Assembly (NCBI GenBank): GCA_964543275.1
Contig: CAZIWW010000017.1
Location: 1 to 16,744, forward strand
DNA: 16,744 nt
Reading direction: 5' to 3'
DNA from: CAZIWW01 sp964543275
GTDB lineage: Bacteria > Patescibacteriota > Minisyncoccia > Moranbacterales > UBA11712
Position numbers and translations under genes: made by a program. Positions 16,616 to 16,744 of this stretch are shown piece by piece; positions within the stretch are counted from its first letter, which is position 1, and the number at the start of each line of letters is the position of its first letter. The notes under the pieces were generated by a model. The model did not search any database. It worked only from the letters and a program-made list of their open reading frames with translations, and was not told the DNA's origin.

Positions 16616-16680
16616 CAAGCTTGCTAAGCTAAAAGCTAAGCTAAGATTCAACCTTACGCTAAAAGTTAAACCTTAGCAAA
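16616..16680. repeat. Degenerate CTAAGG-family repeats
   Basis: Copies such as CAAGCTTGCTAAGCTAAAAG, CTAAGATTCAACCTTA and GTTAAACCTTAGC are variants of the 12736-12777 palindrome units, in both orientations. Confidence 0.6.
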
Positions 16681-16694
16681 TCTCAACCCCAAAC

Positions 16695-16719
16695 AGGAGC
16701 AAGATCATACCTTGCTCCT
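16695..16719. other. 9-bp hairpin near the right edge
   Basis: AGGAGCAAG (16695-16703) and CTTGCTCCT (16711-16719) pair perfectly around a 7-nt loop. On the minus strand it holds AAGGAG and an ATG of an 11-codon frame (MILLLFGVEIC). It may be a weak terminator or a masked SD; the context is cut by the window edge. Confidence 0.4.
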
Positions 16720-16744
16720 TATGAGTTTAATCACGGCTCTACTT

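Noticed and set aside
1..16744. tRNA, rRNA, insertion sequence or prophage genes
   Set aside because: No cloverleaf with a TTC-type T-loop, no rRNA stretch, and no transposase or phage-like protein was found by reading; a tool such as tRNAscan could still find a weak case.
1..16744. Recoded TGA (Gly) as in Gracilibacteria or SR1
   Set aside because: Several genes end in TGA at natural family ends (nrdD, the ComEC-type hydrolase, the CapA-like gene) and none needs TGA readthrough.

Overview
The window looks like part of a small-genome bacterium of the Candidate Phyla Radiation (Patescibacteria, Parcubacteria-like). This is inferred from gene content and style; no marker gene was placed. The signs are AT-leaning coding DNA, many Lys-rich proteins, few Shine-Dalgarno (SD) sites on housekeeping genes, a ComEC split into two genes, and an anaerobic ribonucleotide reductase set beside thyA, ndk and a RibD-type reductase. 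TGA ends several genes (nrdD, the ComEC-type hydrolase, the capA-like gene), so the ordinary bacterial code applies, not the TGA=Gly code of Gracilibacteria/SR1. A 100-N scaffold gap lies at 5680-5779.

Layout. 1-240 (minus) is the 5' leader of a gene beyond the left edge. 241-921 (minus) is a glycerophosphodiester phosphodiesterase. 1103-2249 (plus) is a two-gene unit: a one-helix membrane protein and a secreted, highly helical protein. 2496-5057 (minus) holds three transcription units of very small Cys-rich, zinc-ribbon-like proteins. 5124-7554 (minus) carries ndk, thyA and a DHFR-like gene. 7684-11385 (minus) carries a CapA-like lipoprotein, the metallo-beta-lactamase half of ComEC and the membrane half of ComEC, with a plus-strand Cys-rich gene (9594-9920) between the two halves. 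11486-12726 (minus) has a YggU/DUF167 protein and ApbE. 12780-16348 (minus) has nrdG, nrdD and nrdR, with a candidate NrdR box at the nrdR promoter.

Main observation. Four leaders on the minus strand (40-234, 3121-3361, 3731-3941, 4841-5057) share one plan. Each has a TTGAC-type promoter, then a start codon about 3-10 nt after the expected transcript start with no SD, then a 26-38 codon leader peptide, then an intrinsic terminator, then (a few to about 45 nt later) a strong AAGGAGG-type SD and a gene. In each leader an RNA segment inside the peptide gene can pair with the 5' arm of the terminator (14-20 bp), giving an antiterminator. In three of the four a further upstream segment can pair with that one (11-15 bp). 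This is the 1:2 / 2:3 / 3:4 logic of trp/phe/leu attenuators. The peptides are rich in Phe (8 of 28), Leu (12 of 38), Ile (5 within 8 consecutive codons) and Gly/Ser/Cys. The controlled genes visible here are not amino-acid biosynthesis genes but tiny zinc-ribbon-like proteins of unknown function. Three of the four promoters also carry a DnaA-box-like 9-mer (TTATCCACA or one mismatch) next to the -35 element.

The rest is coherent. NrdR/NrdD/NrdG, NDK, ThyA and the DHFR-like protein together supply DNA precursors in an anaerobe, and the split ComEC suggests DNA uptake. Several intergenic gaps carry short tandem, mostly 7-bp, repeats arranged as inverted arms, each gap with its own unit sequence. 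They resemble in style the heptameric STRR repeats of cyanobacteria, and in places they have run into gene ends.
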